Part shown: piece by piece, positions 1-12,017 of the stretch
How positions within the stretch are numbered: position 1 is the first letter of the stretch
Layout: each line of letters begins with the position of its first letter
DNA from: Ophioderma brevispina
Taxonomy: Eukaryota; Echinodermata; Ophiuroidea; Amphilepidida; Ophiodermatidae
Direction: 5' to 3'
DNA length: 64,000 bases
Assembly (NCBI GenBank): GCA_023653785.1
Contig: JAMKCH010007210.1
Location: 1 to 64,000 of the forward strand
Made by a program: the position numbers and the translations under genes
Notes under the pieces: generated by a model
The model's database searches: none
What the model was told of the DNA's origin: nothing
Seen by the model: the letters and a program-made list of their open reading frames with translations, nothing else

Positions 1-1109
1 AAGGTAACTTTATCAATTTTTTGTAATGAATAGGATACAACTTATTTTGACTTAAGGGATTCTGTCAAAATCCATTTGACAGACCCCAAGGCAAAGGCTA
101 TAAAAATGGCTTCGCATAATGTGTGTTTGTGGTGTTAGCACACGTATGCAGGTTTCAATGTTGCAAACCATCAATTCTACGCTCATAAAATATGGCACTG
201 CTTCCTGGGCTTAGTTGAACATTTTGAACAAGAAATTGTGGGTTTAGATCAAAACTCTGCCCACCGTGAACTGAGCAATAGATTGATGCTACAATTACGC
301 GGTGTAGCCTAATATTTGACAGGCCATAGCGAACGCGTTTGTACTACGTCACGCATATCACGTTTATACACTAATGCAATTTTTGCGTGTGACGATCACC
401 ATGTGATGACTATGGCTCCTGGGTTTGAACAATTGTTGTCGAGAGGGGTGCAGTAATTAACCGAATCAAAAAAGAATGATATAACAAGTTTTTTTGCAGA
501 TAATTATGTGCATAAAGAGCCTAAATTTACTCTCTAAATAAAACAATGGAATAAAATATGACCATCCAATGTTCAATTGTGGTTGATACCAGCTATGGTG
601 ACCACTCACAATTTGGGTACCCCTTGCAATTATGAACACCATATCTAAGATAATCCAAAACAAAATCTCATTTATTTTTCTAATTGTTTATATGCTACAC
701 CGCTAGGGTTGCTTCGCAACGAGTTTACATGCCGATATATCAAGACGCTTTGTTGTTCAGTAAGAACCCCCTTGATTTGTGCCATTATTTGGTTTCACCA
801 GGACAGAGAGGTAATGATGTTACCTCAGTATTTTGTCATGTTGGTTGAAATTGCTGTAGGCATGTAGATGTTTGTTTTAACATTTGTTGGTAGTAATTTG
901 GAATAATGAACAGCTTTTGGCTACTCCATTTAATCTTTCTCGAGTCAGTGACATCAGCGCTTTTCAGACAGATGTTTTGCGCGTGCATTTTCGCACTGCC
1001 TTTATATGCGCGCGTTCATATGCCGCGCTTTTGATTATGCCCACTTTTTCTCTTTCCTTGCTGTATCACTGTAGAAATACCCTGAGACCTCACTGACCGA
1101 GGAAGGTAC
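1..1109. other. no recognisable gene
   Basis: AT-rich DNA. Open frames are short and overlap on both strands, and none has a recognisable motif. No clear inverted-repeat element was seen. Confidence 0.5.
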
Positions 1110-1412
1110 ATGCACTCTATAGAACCATTATTTTGGGCCTGTGTTCAACCGCTGCCAGGGTGGGATCGGAATCATCAGATCATTAAAACACTGAAACTCG
1201 TCAACACACTCAAGGGCCAATCATTCAAACCTGAGGATACACTACTGGTAGCCGTAATTCTCCCCCGCGATTTGTCATACAGTGCGCTAACCAACGATTT
1301 GCCTCGAACAGACGAGTTTTCCGATGCCTCGGAGAAAAAGGTGGACATCCAGAGCCTGTGTACTGTAAAGATTACACAGGAACACGTCACCGATCATCTA
1401 GTTTGTCAATAA
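1110..1412 (+). CDS. unrecognised 100-codon open frame, possible small gene or exon
   Basis: An uninterrupted frame runs from ATG at 1110 to TAA. It is fairly hydrophilic, with an acidic/lysine patch (DEFSDASEKKVD) in the second half and no signal peptide or membrane segment. I do not recognise the family. It has more balanced composition than the surrounding AT-rich frames, which is the only reason to list it. A possible acceptor (tatcactgtag) lies about 40 bases upstream, so it could be an exon. It could equally be chance. Confidence 0.22.
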   Translation: MHSIEPLFWACVQPLPGWDRNHQIIKTLKLVNTLKGQSFKPEDTLLVAVILPRDLSYSALTNDLPRTDEFSDASEKKVDIQSLCTVKITQEHVTDHLVCQ

Positions 1413-2292
1413 GTGGTCAGTTGCATGCCAAGTAAATCTCTTTTGTTGAGCTGTTTTCACAATAATAATCACACTATTGTGTGTTAATTCATATAAGTTG
1501 GAGGGCGATGTCGACCCTTGCGGTCAAAGATTGGACTGGCAAGGGTAGCCGCTGGCGGCGCACATAATTGCTTATGGCAAGAAATATTTTATGTGATTTT
1601 CGGTATATATACGGGACTCAGGAGATTTTTCTGAGGATCCAAATTTTAATCTAAATTTGCCTTTGTATGAGCTTGTAGAACAACTAACGAGAACCTTTCC
1701 CAAGGTTATTTTAAAACGTCAAGTAGAATTTTAAGGAAAAACTGTTTTGAACTTTGCCTGCTGTTACAAGCGTCTTTGTAGAAAAGCAGGCTTAGCTTTT
1801 CTGTCATGCACCACAGAAAATACTCATCATCTATTTATTACATAAAGATTGGGCATTTTCATCAGCTTATTTCAATTTCAGGTGTGATTATACATTGGTA
1901 ATCATCCTAAATGTGGCAAAAAAAAACTTTCCAAAAGATATTGCGGTGTAATTCCTGAAATGTTCCATGTTGCTCACTAGTATTATAAGGTCATTTGCAT
2001 AATTTGGTGTAAAGTTTTCCCAAATCTAGACTTGTCCACTTTCTCTATCACACCCTCTTCAATTTGTTCGATAACTGCTACTATGCTGTTTAAATTAGTT
2101 TAACAATTTTGCATGTTAATAAGTTTTTGTTTGTAATGAGGTATTTGCTAATTACAATCCAAGTCTCATTAATCTACTCAAAAATGTTGATGCAATGCAG
2201 CGTCCTCTTGCTAACTTCTTGATGTGTTTCACATTAAAGCTGATCTTTCTCTGGATGCCATTTTTAACACACCTGTGGTAATTATTGTCAAG
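1413..2292. other. no recognisable gene
   Basis: AT-rich, stop-dense sequence with no repeat structure that I could define. Confidence 0.5.
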
Positions 2293-2655
2293 TTAAAGGC
2301 CCTCTCAGTGATTTGCTAATTTATAAAATAAAAAAACTGATCAAAAATCAAATTTTTGTATGTCTTTACCAAGTTGCTACCACTATCCTACCCTGCAAAT
2401 GATAGGCCATAAGCAAACCTAATAAGCACAACATTGATATTTTAGTTATTACTGTCCGTACGGACACTCCTGCAACCCGATATTGAATGGAGAATCATAT
2501 CTTTGAGACTGCCGTTTTCTTCATTTTCCCTGGCAATTCTCAGTTGGAAAAAGTAACTTTGAGAATTATACAGACCTATATCCTGTCACTTTTAAGCTAT
2601 GCCTTCAAATTTCAAATATTTGATCATTAAGCTGATTCACTGACAGTGTCTTTAA
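2293..2655 (+). mobile_element. MITE family A (TTAA-bordered, about 360 bp)
   Basis: Begins TTAAAGGCC...CTCAGTGATTTG and ends with the near inverse, CACTGACAGTGTCTTTAA. Other copies share the interior, including CATTACTGTCCGTACGGACA, whose TGTCCGTACGGACA is palindromic. There is no coding capacity. Further copies lie at 6103, 6196 (inverted), 7817, 11603, 28640 and 44875. The ends and TTAA borders indicate a non-autonomous cut-and-paste element. The superfamily is not certain, because the TIR does not start with the CCC typical of piggyBac. Confidence 0.8.
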
Positions 2656-3347
2656 GATTTCCTTGGGAGTTTACGTAAGCAGGCCCATCTGACACTTTTT
2701 TCTGACACACTTATGAATTTGGAAACCCTTCACAGAATAAAGCACATGTTTATTCCGTGAAGGTTACCGAGTTCATAAGTGTGTCAGATAGGTCAGGTTA
2801 CGGAAACTCCTGATTTCCTTTCTGTTTTCATGTTTGCACAGTAACCCTACCTCAGCCACATCAGCTGTGTTCCAGGCAGCGATGTATTTAGATGCGTACA
2901 GAATCTAGCAATATACGAAACGTGTCAAGATCTGCGCTCACTAATAGGAGCTCCAAAGGGAACAGTGTAAGTTGTCAAGCATGATTGGTTTATCGTGAAC
3001 GGACATTTGCCCAATTGTCGAAGTTTGAAAGCCTGGACAAAATTAAAAATGAGGTGCAGTGGATTGTTTTTGTTCAAAACAAAAAAACCCTTGCAGAACT
3101 GGTCAAATTTCCAGCCGTGATAAACCGATCTGGCTCACAGTTAGTTACTTTTGTTGATAAAACCATCAAACATATAGGCTGGTATTTTCAAAGGGAGTTT
3201 AACTTCTCCTTCATGATTGGACCTTTTTTACTTTCAACAGTCATACTCTGAAAGTGTGATGTAACGGGGTGAAAAAAATCCTCATGGATGGGGCGGTGAT
3301 GAATTTTCTCACCTGTTACATTCAACTTCATTGTTAGAAAGTGTTTT

Positions 3348-3902
3348 TGTGTCGCCTGCCTTAAGGCAGAAAGACACATAGGGATCACTTTGTCCACTGT
3401 AGTCTGTTGTTGTCTGTTGTGAAAAAGGGTTAACATTTGCCTGTAAAATCCGCATACTTTGATGGATTTAAACCAAATTTGGGTCACAGGTGCAACATGA
3501 CATCCTCCATTTGTTGATGAGGTCAAAGGTCACATACCAAGGTCAAAGGTCATGTGAGGTCAAGTTGTAAAATAGGCTGAAAATGTAAAATTAACCTCAT
3601 TTGAAAAGTTGGAAGTTCAATTGGAACCAAACTTGAGTCATAGGTGCAACATGGGATCCCTCATTTGTTAATGAGGTCAAAGGTCACATACCAAGGTCAA
3701 AGGTCATGTGAGGTCAAGTTGTAAAATAGGCTGAAAATGTAAAATTGACCTCATTTGAAAAGTTGAAGTGCAATTGGAACCAAACTTGGTTTATGGAGTT
3801 TACATGCAATCCCTCATTTGTTTATGAGGTCAAAGGTCGCATATCAAGGTCAAAGGTCATGTGAGGCCTATCATTCACAAACCGCGACGGCAGGCAACAC
3901 AA
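3348..3902 (+). mobile_element. inverted-repeat element carrying DR1-type AGGTCA repeats (copy 1)
   Basis: Starts TGTGTCGCCTGCC followed at once by a palindrome (CTGCCTTAAGGCAG), and ends GGCAGGCAACACA, close to the inverse of the start. The interior is about three units of roughly 125-150 bp. Each has two AGGTCAAAGGTCA motifs or near matches, for example at 3520-3532, 3540-3552, 3674-3686, 3694-3706 and 3846-3858. AGGTCA-N-AGGTCA is the textbook DR1 site for RXR/HNF4/PPAR-class nuclear receptors. Whether it is bound here is unknown. No coding capacity was seen. Confidence 0.6.
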
Positions 3903-5270
3903 GCGGTCCGAGGAGCGATGTATTTTTTTAATTAGGGGTTCAAACATGTTACAAAGTGTAGCTACCTTTGTGTGGTCAAAATATGCAGACACATGGATGC
4001 ATTATGGTTGATTTGTGAACCACTCGGTAATTCATGTTTGAACTCCTTTCATTAACAAAACTTTTTATGAAAACTTTTAAATTTCCTGTAAGGAGGAACA
4101 ATATAATCTCGCTATTATTTCCAGAATGTTGACAATTAGACAAAAATTTATCTTCGTAAATATTAAGGCTAATATTCAACATAAAACGGTAGTTTTGGCA
4201 TTTATTTTGTTTAGAAGTTGCACCTAGTGCCCTTGCATACCGCGTAAACGGCACAAGGCATGGTGTGCTTATTTCCATGTCAACATGTATTGATAATGAA
4301 TCAACAGTGCTAAGCTCCTGTACAAAGAGATAGCAAGAGTTGTTGAATCTGGCTGCCAAGACAATGTTAGAACAAGTTTGGGTTTATTCTGTATTGAAAT
4401 ATGTTATTGCCAATGAATATTCACTTGCCGCTCTTAAGGTGGGTTCGTGCTACATCGGCAGACGTTATAGCCTTTCAAACACGTATTTTGCGCAACATGT
4501 TTGTTCTTGCATTCGGTGTGCAAGCACGTTCAAAAGATTTGTGTTGGCCAACATCCATCGATAAAGTATGAAACCACCATTAGGTGTCACGGTACTCAAA
4601 GCTTCCATGTGGTGCTGTACTGTTGTGTGTCTAACACGTACCGCCCAAGACGGCATAATTTGCAAAATTGAGTCTTCGGTCATGCAACTCGTCAAACAAA
4701 ATAGTGTCGTTTTATTTTATTAGTTTTGAAACCCTTTTAGTACTATTTTGTCAAGTTGATGACTTCTTAAATAATATTTTTTTTTATTGAAAACAAAAAA
4801 ATATCACCCATACCAAGAAAATATCAGGTTCTTCTTCAACTCGCTTAATATTTGATCTACCATCAGACAATGTATTCTGTTATCAGCCTCAAACCATTCA
4901 ATATGTTAATGTCAGTCTCATATTGTCAAGTCCAATGGAGTGTAACAGGCATGAATAATAGATTACTACCAGAAGTAAAGCTATAACACACAAGCTGCTC
5001 TTACTGTTCTTTATTACATCTAGCCAGGCTGACAACATTCAGCTATAGCTGTTCTTAACATAAGCCCAACATTTATGAACATAACATTTCTACATTGAAC
5101 AGAGGAGAGCTACATGCTCATTGTAATTACATACATGTAAAAGCTTAACACCTCTTATGTACACAAAGGCAGCATTTTATAATACCTGCCACATGTTTTG
5201 ATCAAGATCTCGATCACTTGGGCACAGTAAGTGTTAAAGCAAAATTAGACAATTGTGCTTTCAGCTTCAT

Positions 5271-5625
5271 TTAAAGGTGCAACGAGAGATTTTAAGGCAC
5301 CCAAATATTGTGTCATAATAGTAATTTCATATAGATTAGACACTCATAGATTTCTTACTTTGTATTTGGCTACAGAAATGTCTTTAAAAAGGGGAAAAAA
5401 GTTGATTTTGATTGCCTATATTTCCATATAAAACATAGGCTGAATTTCGTGTTTGCTCCTATACGAAATTAGAAATTTCACATTTTTATACCAAAGAAAC
5501 ATTTCTCAGCTTAATCCTTTCAGATGGGGGTATTTTTGATGGAAAGCTTTACATCAGGAACAAAATCAGTACTTTTGATTTTTTTAGGCACACCTGATAT
5601 GTGAAATCTCTCTTTGCACCTTTAA
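5271..5625 (+). mobile_element. MITE family B (TTAA-bordered, about 355 bp)
   Basis: Left end TTAAAGGTGCAACGAGAGAT, right end GAAATCTCTCTTTGCACCTTTAA, an inverted repeat of about 20 bases outside a non-coding interior. Related copies lie at 10738, 17225, 25499 (interrupted), 33915 and 59348. Confidence 0.82.
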
Positions 5626-6195
5626 AACAATAGATATTAAAAACTTACTGATGCAGTAAAACACAAAAGTTTATCAATACAATATATACAATGTGCAAGC
5701 CTGGATGATTTCTATTTCCAAAGGGATGGAATGAGCTCGATGTGGATGGATCGTTTAACAATAAGCAGTTTCGGTTTGAGTGGGACAGATTTATCTTTCA
5801 GGCCTGAAAATAATACCAAGCAAGTTCTTTACATAATAACCTACATTAAAATCACAAGATAATTGGGAATGTAGACTTCAGAAGTTGTAACAAATCATTT
5901 TACCAAAAGCTGGCAACATCCTTGAAGAGATGAAGATTTTAAAGTAAAATAGACAGCATTTCTTAGATTTTACTATGATATACAGGACAGTTCTTCATAA
6001 ATTGATTACAAAATATAGGCAATTCTTCCCTCCCCCCCAAAAAAAATCTGATTTTCTGAGGTCGATGGCTACTTATACCTTGATAAACTAGTTGTGGTTT
6101 CCTTAAAGGCACTATCAGTGATTTGATAAACCAGAAAATAAAAAAAAATCATCAAAAATCAGATTTTTTGCATGTCTGTAACAAGTATAGGTATC

Positions 6196-6561
6196 TTAAA
6201 GACACTATCAGTGATTCATCTGGATGAGACAAAATAATATAAATTTGCAGAAATAGCTTAAAAGTGAAGGATATATCTGTATAATCCTCATAAGTTACTT
6301 TTTACAACTAAAGAATCGACAGAAAAGGAAGAAAAAGGCAGTGTTCAAAGATATGACTCTCCATTCAATTACGTGTTGCAGGAAGTGTCCGTTCGGACAC
6401 TAACGACAAAATATCCGATTTTGTACTTATTAGCTTGCTTCTGGCCTTATCATTTGCAGGGTATGTTAGGGTACCTGTACTTGTTACAGACATGCAAAAA
6501 TCTGATTTTTGATGATTTTTTTCAATTTTCTGAATTAACTAATCACTGATAGTGCCTTTAA
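6196..6561 (-). mobile_element. MITE family A, inverted and nested inside another A copy
   Basis: Bounded by TTAA on each side, with TIRs AAGACACTATCAGTGATT and AATCACTGATAGTGCCTT. The host copy reads GTATC before and CATACC after. Intact A copies read TATCCTAACATACC, so the insertion is pinned to one TAA/TTAA. Confidence 0.8.
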
Positions 6562-6789
6562 CATACCACACAAGTGATAAGACCAAAAGCATCCCAATAA
6601 GGACAAAATTGGATATTTTAGCCATTACTATCCGTATGGACACTTCAACACGTAATTCAGATCCATATCTTTGACAATTGTTGTTTTCTTCCTTTCCTGT
6701 CAATTATTCAGTTGGAACAAATAACATGAGAATTCTAAAGACTTATCCTTCCATTTTAAGCTATTCCTGCAAAATTTCAATTGCCCTCA

Positions 6790-7655
6790 GAGAGTCCTTA
6801 AACTACCTGCACACTGAACAAGACACGCAGTACACATTTTGTTTTGATTCTCAATTAGCATGGTGTGGAATGGGCTGGAGCAGACATTTATTGCCAAACA
6901 TCAACCACATTCTACAGCTACACAGCTATCCAAAAGAATGAAAAAACATTGGCCAAGCAGGCCCTTGAAAACCAGATACCAAAATCATGAACACTTTGGC
7001 CAACCTTCCAGACGAATGGATAAGAATCTGGACACATGTTTGGAAGCAAATTTCCCACCTGGAGCAAAACTCCTCCAAAGAATTTGGCTAGACCATGGTA
7101 AAAAATGGAAAAAAATGCTGCGTCCAGGGGGCTGTATGACATCATGCCAGCTGACCACCATACCCTGTGTGAGGACCCCTGGACAGACCCAATGCTGGAG
7201 TTTTCCAGGGCACCGACCCTAGAAAGCGACCCTCCCTTCCCTAGCCCAACCCCGGGAGGTTGGGAGGGATTTTCACGAACGTTTCAAATCTGCTCCAACC
7301 AAATTGTGACGACTAAAAAAGAAAACATAGCGGGAAAAAACAGTGCTAGCTGAATCGCAGCTCCTGATTGGTGCCCGCTCCTCAGTAAACCGAAGCTTGC
7401 TCACACCCACTACATATGGTGCAAGGTGGCACTGCAAGCCATACAAGTGGGGCCCGTTGTGTTGACGTCACACTCACCGTCCGCCGCAGGGACTACCACT
7501 CAACTGCGACATTACTGAAATGGCTGGGACTGTGGCCATTGAAATCAGGCCCACTTACCCCCCTGAATACAGACCATAAAACCCAAAGCCGAACCAGGGA
7601 CATACTCTGTATGGCAATCCCTTTTTTTGACTTGATATGCACATAAACACTATTT
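6790..7655. other. unclassified 0.87-kb insert in a family-A MITE
   Basis: Less AT-rich than its surroundings. Three plus-strand frames are each open for 75-120 codons, shifting from one to another, which looks like decayed coding sequence. Short stretches such as LPDEWIRIWTHVWKQISHLE look protein-like, but I recognise no family. No terminal inverted repeats are evident. Confidence 0.35.
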
Positions 7656-7816
7656 TTTTACCCTTGGGTGATTCACTTATAGTGTCTTTAATGTATGTTG
7701 AATTGAATTAAATGGCGCAGAGCTTTCCTCCTGTGTTCTACTGAAAAGTCCCAGATAATCAACTTTCTTCAAACTTAACTTTTTTTCCCATCCTTTATTA
7801 CATAATGCTCAATCAT

Positions 7817-8163
7817 TTAGGCACTATCAGTGATTTGCTCAATCAGAAAACGAAAAAATCATCAAAAATAAGATTTTTCATGTTTTTGTAACAGTATAGG
7901 AAGCCTAACATACCCTACATGTGATACGCCCCGGAAGCACCCTATTTTTAGGTCATTACTGTCCGTACAGACACTTACTGTAACAATTATTAAATGGAGA
8001 ATCCATATCTTGGAACAATGCAGTTTTTTACCTTTACTGTCATTGTCAGTTGGAAAAAATAACTTATGTAAATTCTACAGACCATAGGCGTTCACATCTA
8101 AGTTACTCGTCCAATTTCAAATATTTTGACTCTTTCGGTCGATCAGACTGATAGTGTCTTTAA
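7817..8163 (+). mobile_element. MITE family A
   Basis: Left end TTAGGCACTATCAGTGATTT, right end ACTGATAGTGTCTTTAA. The interior contains ATTACTGTCCGTACAGACAC as in other copies. Confidence 0.75.
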
Positions 8164-8850
8164 TTAGAAGTCTGATTGATCCTATCCAACGAACCTAATT
8201 ATTTGTTAGAGCAACATAACGTTTGAGATCAATATCTGTTATAGTCATGGCCAAATCCCGGTTACATGTTGCCAGTACGCTTGCATGCCCGCAGTGTACA
8301 CAGAGACTCAGCATGTGCCCTGTAACAAAATATGGCCTCAGACCTGTAATGATCAAGACTGGTCATGGTGTGTACTACTCTGTATTTAGATGCGTACATA
8401 ATCTAGCAATATACGAAACGTGTCAAGAAGCTGCGCTCACTAATAGGAGCTCCAAAGGGAACAGTGTAAGTTGTCAAGCCATGACGTGGTTTATCGTGAA
8501 CGACATTGCCCAATTTGTCGAAGTTTGGAAAGCCGGGACAAAATTAAAAAGGAGGTGCAGTGGATTGTTTTTGTTCAAAACAAAAAAACCCTTGCAGAAC
8601 TGGTCAAATTTCCAGCTGATAAACCGATCTGGCTCACAGTTAGTTACTACTTTTGTTGATAAAACCATCAAACATTAGGCTGGTATTTTCAAAGGAGTTT
8701 AACTTCTCCTTCAGATTGGGACCTTTTTTACTTTCAACAGTCAATACTCTGAAGTGTGATGTAAAACGGGGTGAAAAAATCCTCATGGATGGGGCGGGTG
8801 AGGAATTTTCCTCACCTGTTACATTCAATACTTCATGTAGGAAAGTGTTT

Positions 8851-9422
8851 TGTGTCGCCTGCCGTAAGGCAGAAAGACACATAGGATCACTTACTTAATG
8901 GTCCACTGTTGTCGTTGTTGTCTGTTGTGAAAAAGGGTTAATCCATTTTGCCTGTAATATCCGCATACCTTGATGGATTTAAACCAAATTTGGGTCACAG
9001 GTTCAACATGAACATCCTCGCATTTGTTGATGAAGTCAAAGGTCCCTACCAAGGTCAAAGGTCATGTGAGGTCAAGTTGTAAAATAGGCTGAAAATTGTA
9101 AAATACCTCATTGAAAAGTTTGGGAAGTTCCATTGGAACCAAACTTGAGTCATAGTGCAACATGGCTATCCCTCATTAGTTAATGAGGTCAAAGTCACAT
9201 ACCCAAGGTCAAAAGGTCATGTGAGGTCAAGTTGTAAACTCGGCTGAAAAATGTAAAATTGAAAACTCATGTGGAAAGTTGAATGTTCAATTGGAACCAA
9301 ACTTGGTTGTATGGAGTTTTACATGCATCCCGTCCGTGGTTTTATGAGTTCCAGAGTCGCATATCAAGGTCAAAGTCATGTGAGGCCTATCATTTCACAA
9401 ACCGCGACCGGCAGGCAACACA
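8851..9422 (+). mobile_element. DR1-type AGGTCA element (copy 2)
   Basis: Counterpart of 3348-3902: starts TGTGTCGCCTGCCGTAAGGC and ends CCGGCAGGCAACACAA. Several AGGTCA motifs are damaged (AAAGTCA, for example), but AGGTCAAAGGTCA survives near 9052. Confidence 0.55.
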
Positions 9423-10737
9423 AGCGGTCCGAGGAGCGTTATTTTTTTAATTAGGTGTTCAAACATGTTACAAGTGGGTAGCTAACCTTTGTGTGGTCAC
9501 AATATGCAGACACATGGATGCCATATGTTGATTTGTGAACCACTCCGGTATGCTGTTTGAACTCCGTTCATTAACAAAACTTATTTAATGAAAACGTGTA
9601 AATTTCCTGTAAGGAGGAACAATATATCTCGGCTAAAAGTTCTTCCAATGGTTGACAATTAGACCCCAAAAATTTATCTTCGTAATATTAAGGCTAATAT
9701 TCAACATAAAACGGTAGTTTTGCATTATTTTGTTTTAGAAGTTGCACCTAGTGCCCTTGCATACCGCGTAAACGGCACAATCATGGTGTGCTTATTTCCA
9801 TGTCAACGTAGATTGATAATGAATCAACAGTGCTAAGCTCCTGTACAAAGAGCTAGCATAGTTGTTGAATCTCTGGCTGCCAATACAAGGTTAGAACAAG
9901 TTGGGGGCGTTTATCTGTATTGAAATTATTGTTTATTGCCATGAATCTTCACTGCACTTGCCGCTCTTAGGGGGTTCGCCGTGCTACATCGGCAGACGTT
10001 ATAGCCTTTCAAACAGTATTTTTGCGCAACATGTTTGTTCTTCTTAGCATTCGGTGTGCAAGCACGTTCTAAAATATTTGTGTGGCCAACATCCCATCGA
10101 GTAAGTATGAACACCATTAGGTGTCACGGTACTACAAGCAAAGCTTTCCATGTGTCTGTACTGTTGTGTGTCTAACACGTAACCGCCCAAGAGGCAATAC
10201 TTTGCAAAATTGAGTCTTCGGTCATGCAATTTCGTCAAAACAAAAGTGGTCGTTTATTTTATTAGTTTTTGAAACCCTTTTTAGTACTATTTTTTGGTCA
10301 AGTTGATTGAACTTTCTTTAAATCATATTTTTTTTTATTGAAACACAAAATACACCCATAGACCAAGAAAATATCAGGTTCTTCTTCAACTCGCTTAATA
10401 TTTGATCTACCATCAACAAGTTATTCTGTTATCAGCCTCAAACCATTCAATATTTTTAATTCAGTCCTCTATTGTCACGTCCAATTGAGTGGTACAGGCT
10501 GAATAATAGATTACTAGCGACCAGAAGTAAGCTCTAACACACAAGCTGCTCTTACTTTCTTTATTACATCTACCAGGCTGACAACATTCGCTATAGCTTT
10601 TCTAACATAGCCCACATTTATGAACATACATTCTACATTGAAACAGAGGAGAGCTACATGCTCATTGTAATTAACCTACATGTAAAAGCTTAAGGCAAAA
10701 TTAGACCAATTGAAAATGACATTTGTGCTTTCAGCTT

Positions 10738-11102
10738 CATATCAAGTGCAAGGAGAGATTTTAAGGCACCCAAATATTGTTGCCATAATCGTAATTTCAT
10801 ACGATTAGACACTCATATATTTCTTACTTTGTATTTGCTACAGAAATGTCCTTAAAAAGGGAAAAAAAAATTGATTTTGTATTTGCCTATATTTCCATAT
10901 AAAACATAGGCAATTTCCTATTTGCTCCCTATAGATTAGAAGAATTTCACATTTTTATAACCAAAGACCATTTCTCAGCTTAATTAATTATCCTTCAGTG
11001 GGGGTATGTTTTGATGGAAGCTTTACATCAGAAGCAAAATGTCATACTTTTGGATTTGTTTTAGGCACACCTGATATGTGAAATCTCGCTTTGCACCTTT
11101 AA
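10738..11102 (+). mobile_element. MITE family B in duplication copy 2
   Basis: Equivalent of 5271-5625. The left end is damaged (CATATCAAGTGCAAGGAGAG). The right end reads TGAAATCTCGCTTTGCACCTTT. Confidence 0.65.
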
Positions 11103-11602
11103 AAAATTAATTTGGTGTATAAAAATAAAGTTTGTGTATAAGTTATATATAACACAAAAGTTTATCAATACAATATATACAATGTGCAAGCCTGGATGAT
11201 TTCTATTTCAAAGGGATGGAATGAGCTCGCTGTGATGGATCCGTTTAACAATAAGCATTTCGTTTTGAGATGGGACAGATTTATCTTCCGGCCTGAATAT
11301 ACCAAGCAAGTCTTTACTTAATAACCAACCTCATTAACATCACAAGATAATTGTGAATTAGACTTCAGAAAGTTTGTAACAAATCATTTAATTAATTAAT
11401 TTGAAATATTTAAAGGCAAAATTTAATGTTTGAACTTTTAAAAGTAAAATAGACAGCATTTCTTAGATTTTACTATGATATACCTGACAGTTCTTCATAA
11501 TTGATTACAAAATATAGGCAATGCTGTCCCTCCCCCCCAAAAAAATCTGGATTTTCTAGGTCGCTGGCTACTTAATACCTTGATAAACTAGTTGTGGTTT
11601 CC

Positions 11603-12013
11603 TTAAAAAGGCCAGCTATCAGTGATTGGATAAACCCGAAAATAAAAAAAAAATTCAATCAAAAATCAGATTTTTTGCATGTCTGTAACAAGTTAGGTAG
11701 CTTAAAGCCACTATCAGTGATTCATCTGATGAGACAAAATAATATAAATTTGCAGACATATCTAAAAGTGAAGGATATATCTGTATAATCCTCAAAGTTA
11801 CTTTTTTACAACAAAGAATCGAACAGAAAAGGAAAGAAAAAGGCAGTTTCAAAGATATGACTCTCCATTCATTACGTGTTGCAGGAAGTGTCGTCGACAG
11901 CTAACCGACAAAATATCCGATTTTGTAACTTATTAGCTTGCTCTGGCCTGTGGAATATTTGCAGGGTATTTAGGGTACCTGTACTTGTTACAGACATTCA
12001 AAAAATCTGATTT
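11603..12013. mobile_element. nested MITE A pair in duplication copy 2, truncated
   Basis: Repeats the 6103-6515 arrangement, an outer A start followed by an inverted A from about 11704, and stops inside the inner element (TCAAAAAATCTGATTT). The duplication junction therefore lies in a MITE. Confidence 0.65.
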
Positions 12014-12017
12014 AGGG

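Larger units (their letters stand above)
2884..6515. repeat. copy 1 of a 3.6-kb segmental duplication
   Basis: Aligns end to end with 8381-12013. The shared stretch starts at TGTATTTAGATGCGTAC and ends inside the inverted family-A MITE (GCAAAAATCTGATTT in this copy). Order of contents is the same in both: AGGTCA-type element, family-B MITE, nested family-A pair. Open frames here, such as a 127-codon minus-strand frame at 3976-4359, are not preserved in copy 2, so they are probably not genes. Confidence 0.85.
6103..7691 (+). mobile_element. MITE family A copy split by two insertions
   Basis: The left end (TTAAAGGCACTATCAGTG) lies at 6103 and the right end (CACTTATAGTGTCTTTAA) at 7691. The body resumes after a nested inverted A copy at 6196-6561, continues to about 6790, and its last 30 bases reappear after an insert of about 870 bp. 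Removing both inserts gives an element close to the usual 360 bp. Confidence 0.65.
8381..12013. repeat. copy 2 of the 3.6-kb duplication, indel-rich
   Basis: Collinear with 2884-6515 and nearly the same length, but differs by very many one- to few-base insertions and deletions plus substitutions, spread through non-coding sequence. It includes copies of the AGGTCA element (from 8851), MITE B (10738) and the nested MITE A pair (11603). It could be an old tandem duplicate, or a second haplotype or noisy read sequence joined in assembly. Confidence 0.85.

Noticed and set aside
3500..3900. CRISPR-like array of regularly spaced repeats
   Set aside because: The units are adjacent and long, with no spacers. 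The context is animal repeat DNA.
3976..4359. 127-codon minus-strand open frame
   Set aside because: It lies in the duplicated segment and is not preserved in copy 2. There are no domains, and the frame is probably chance in repeat DNA.
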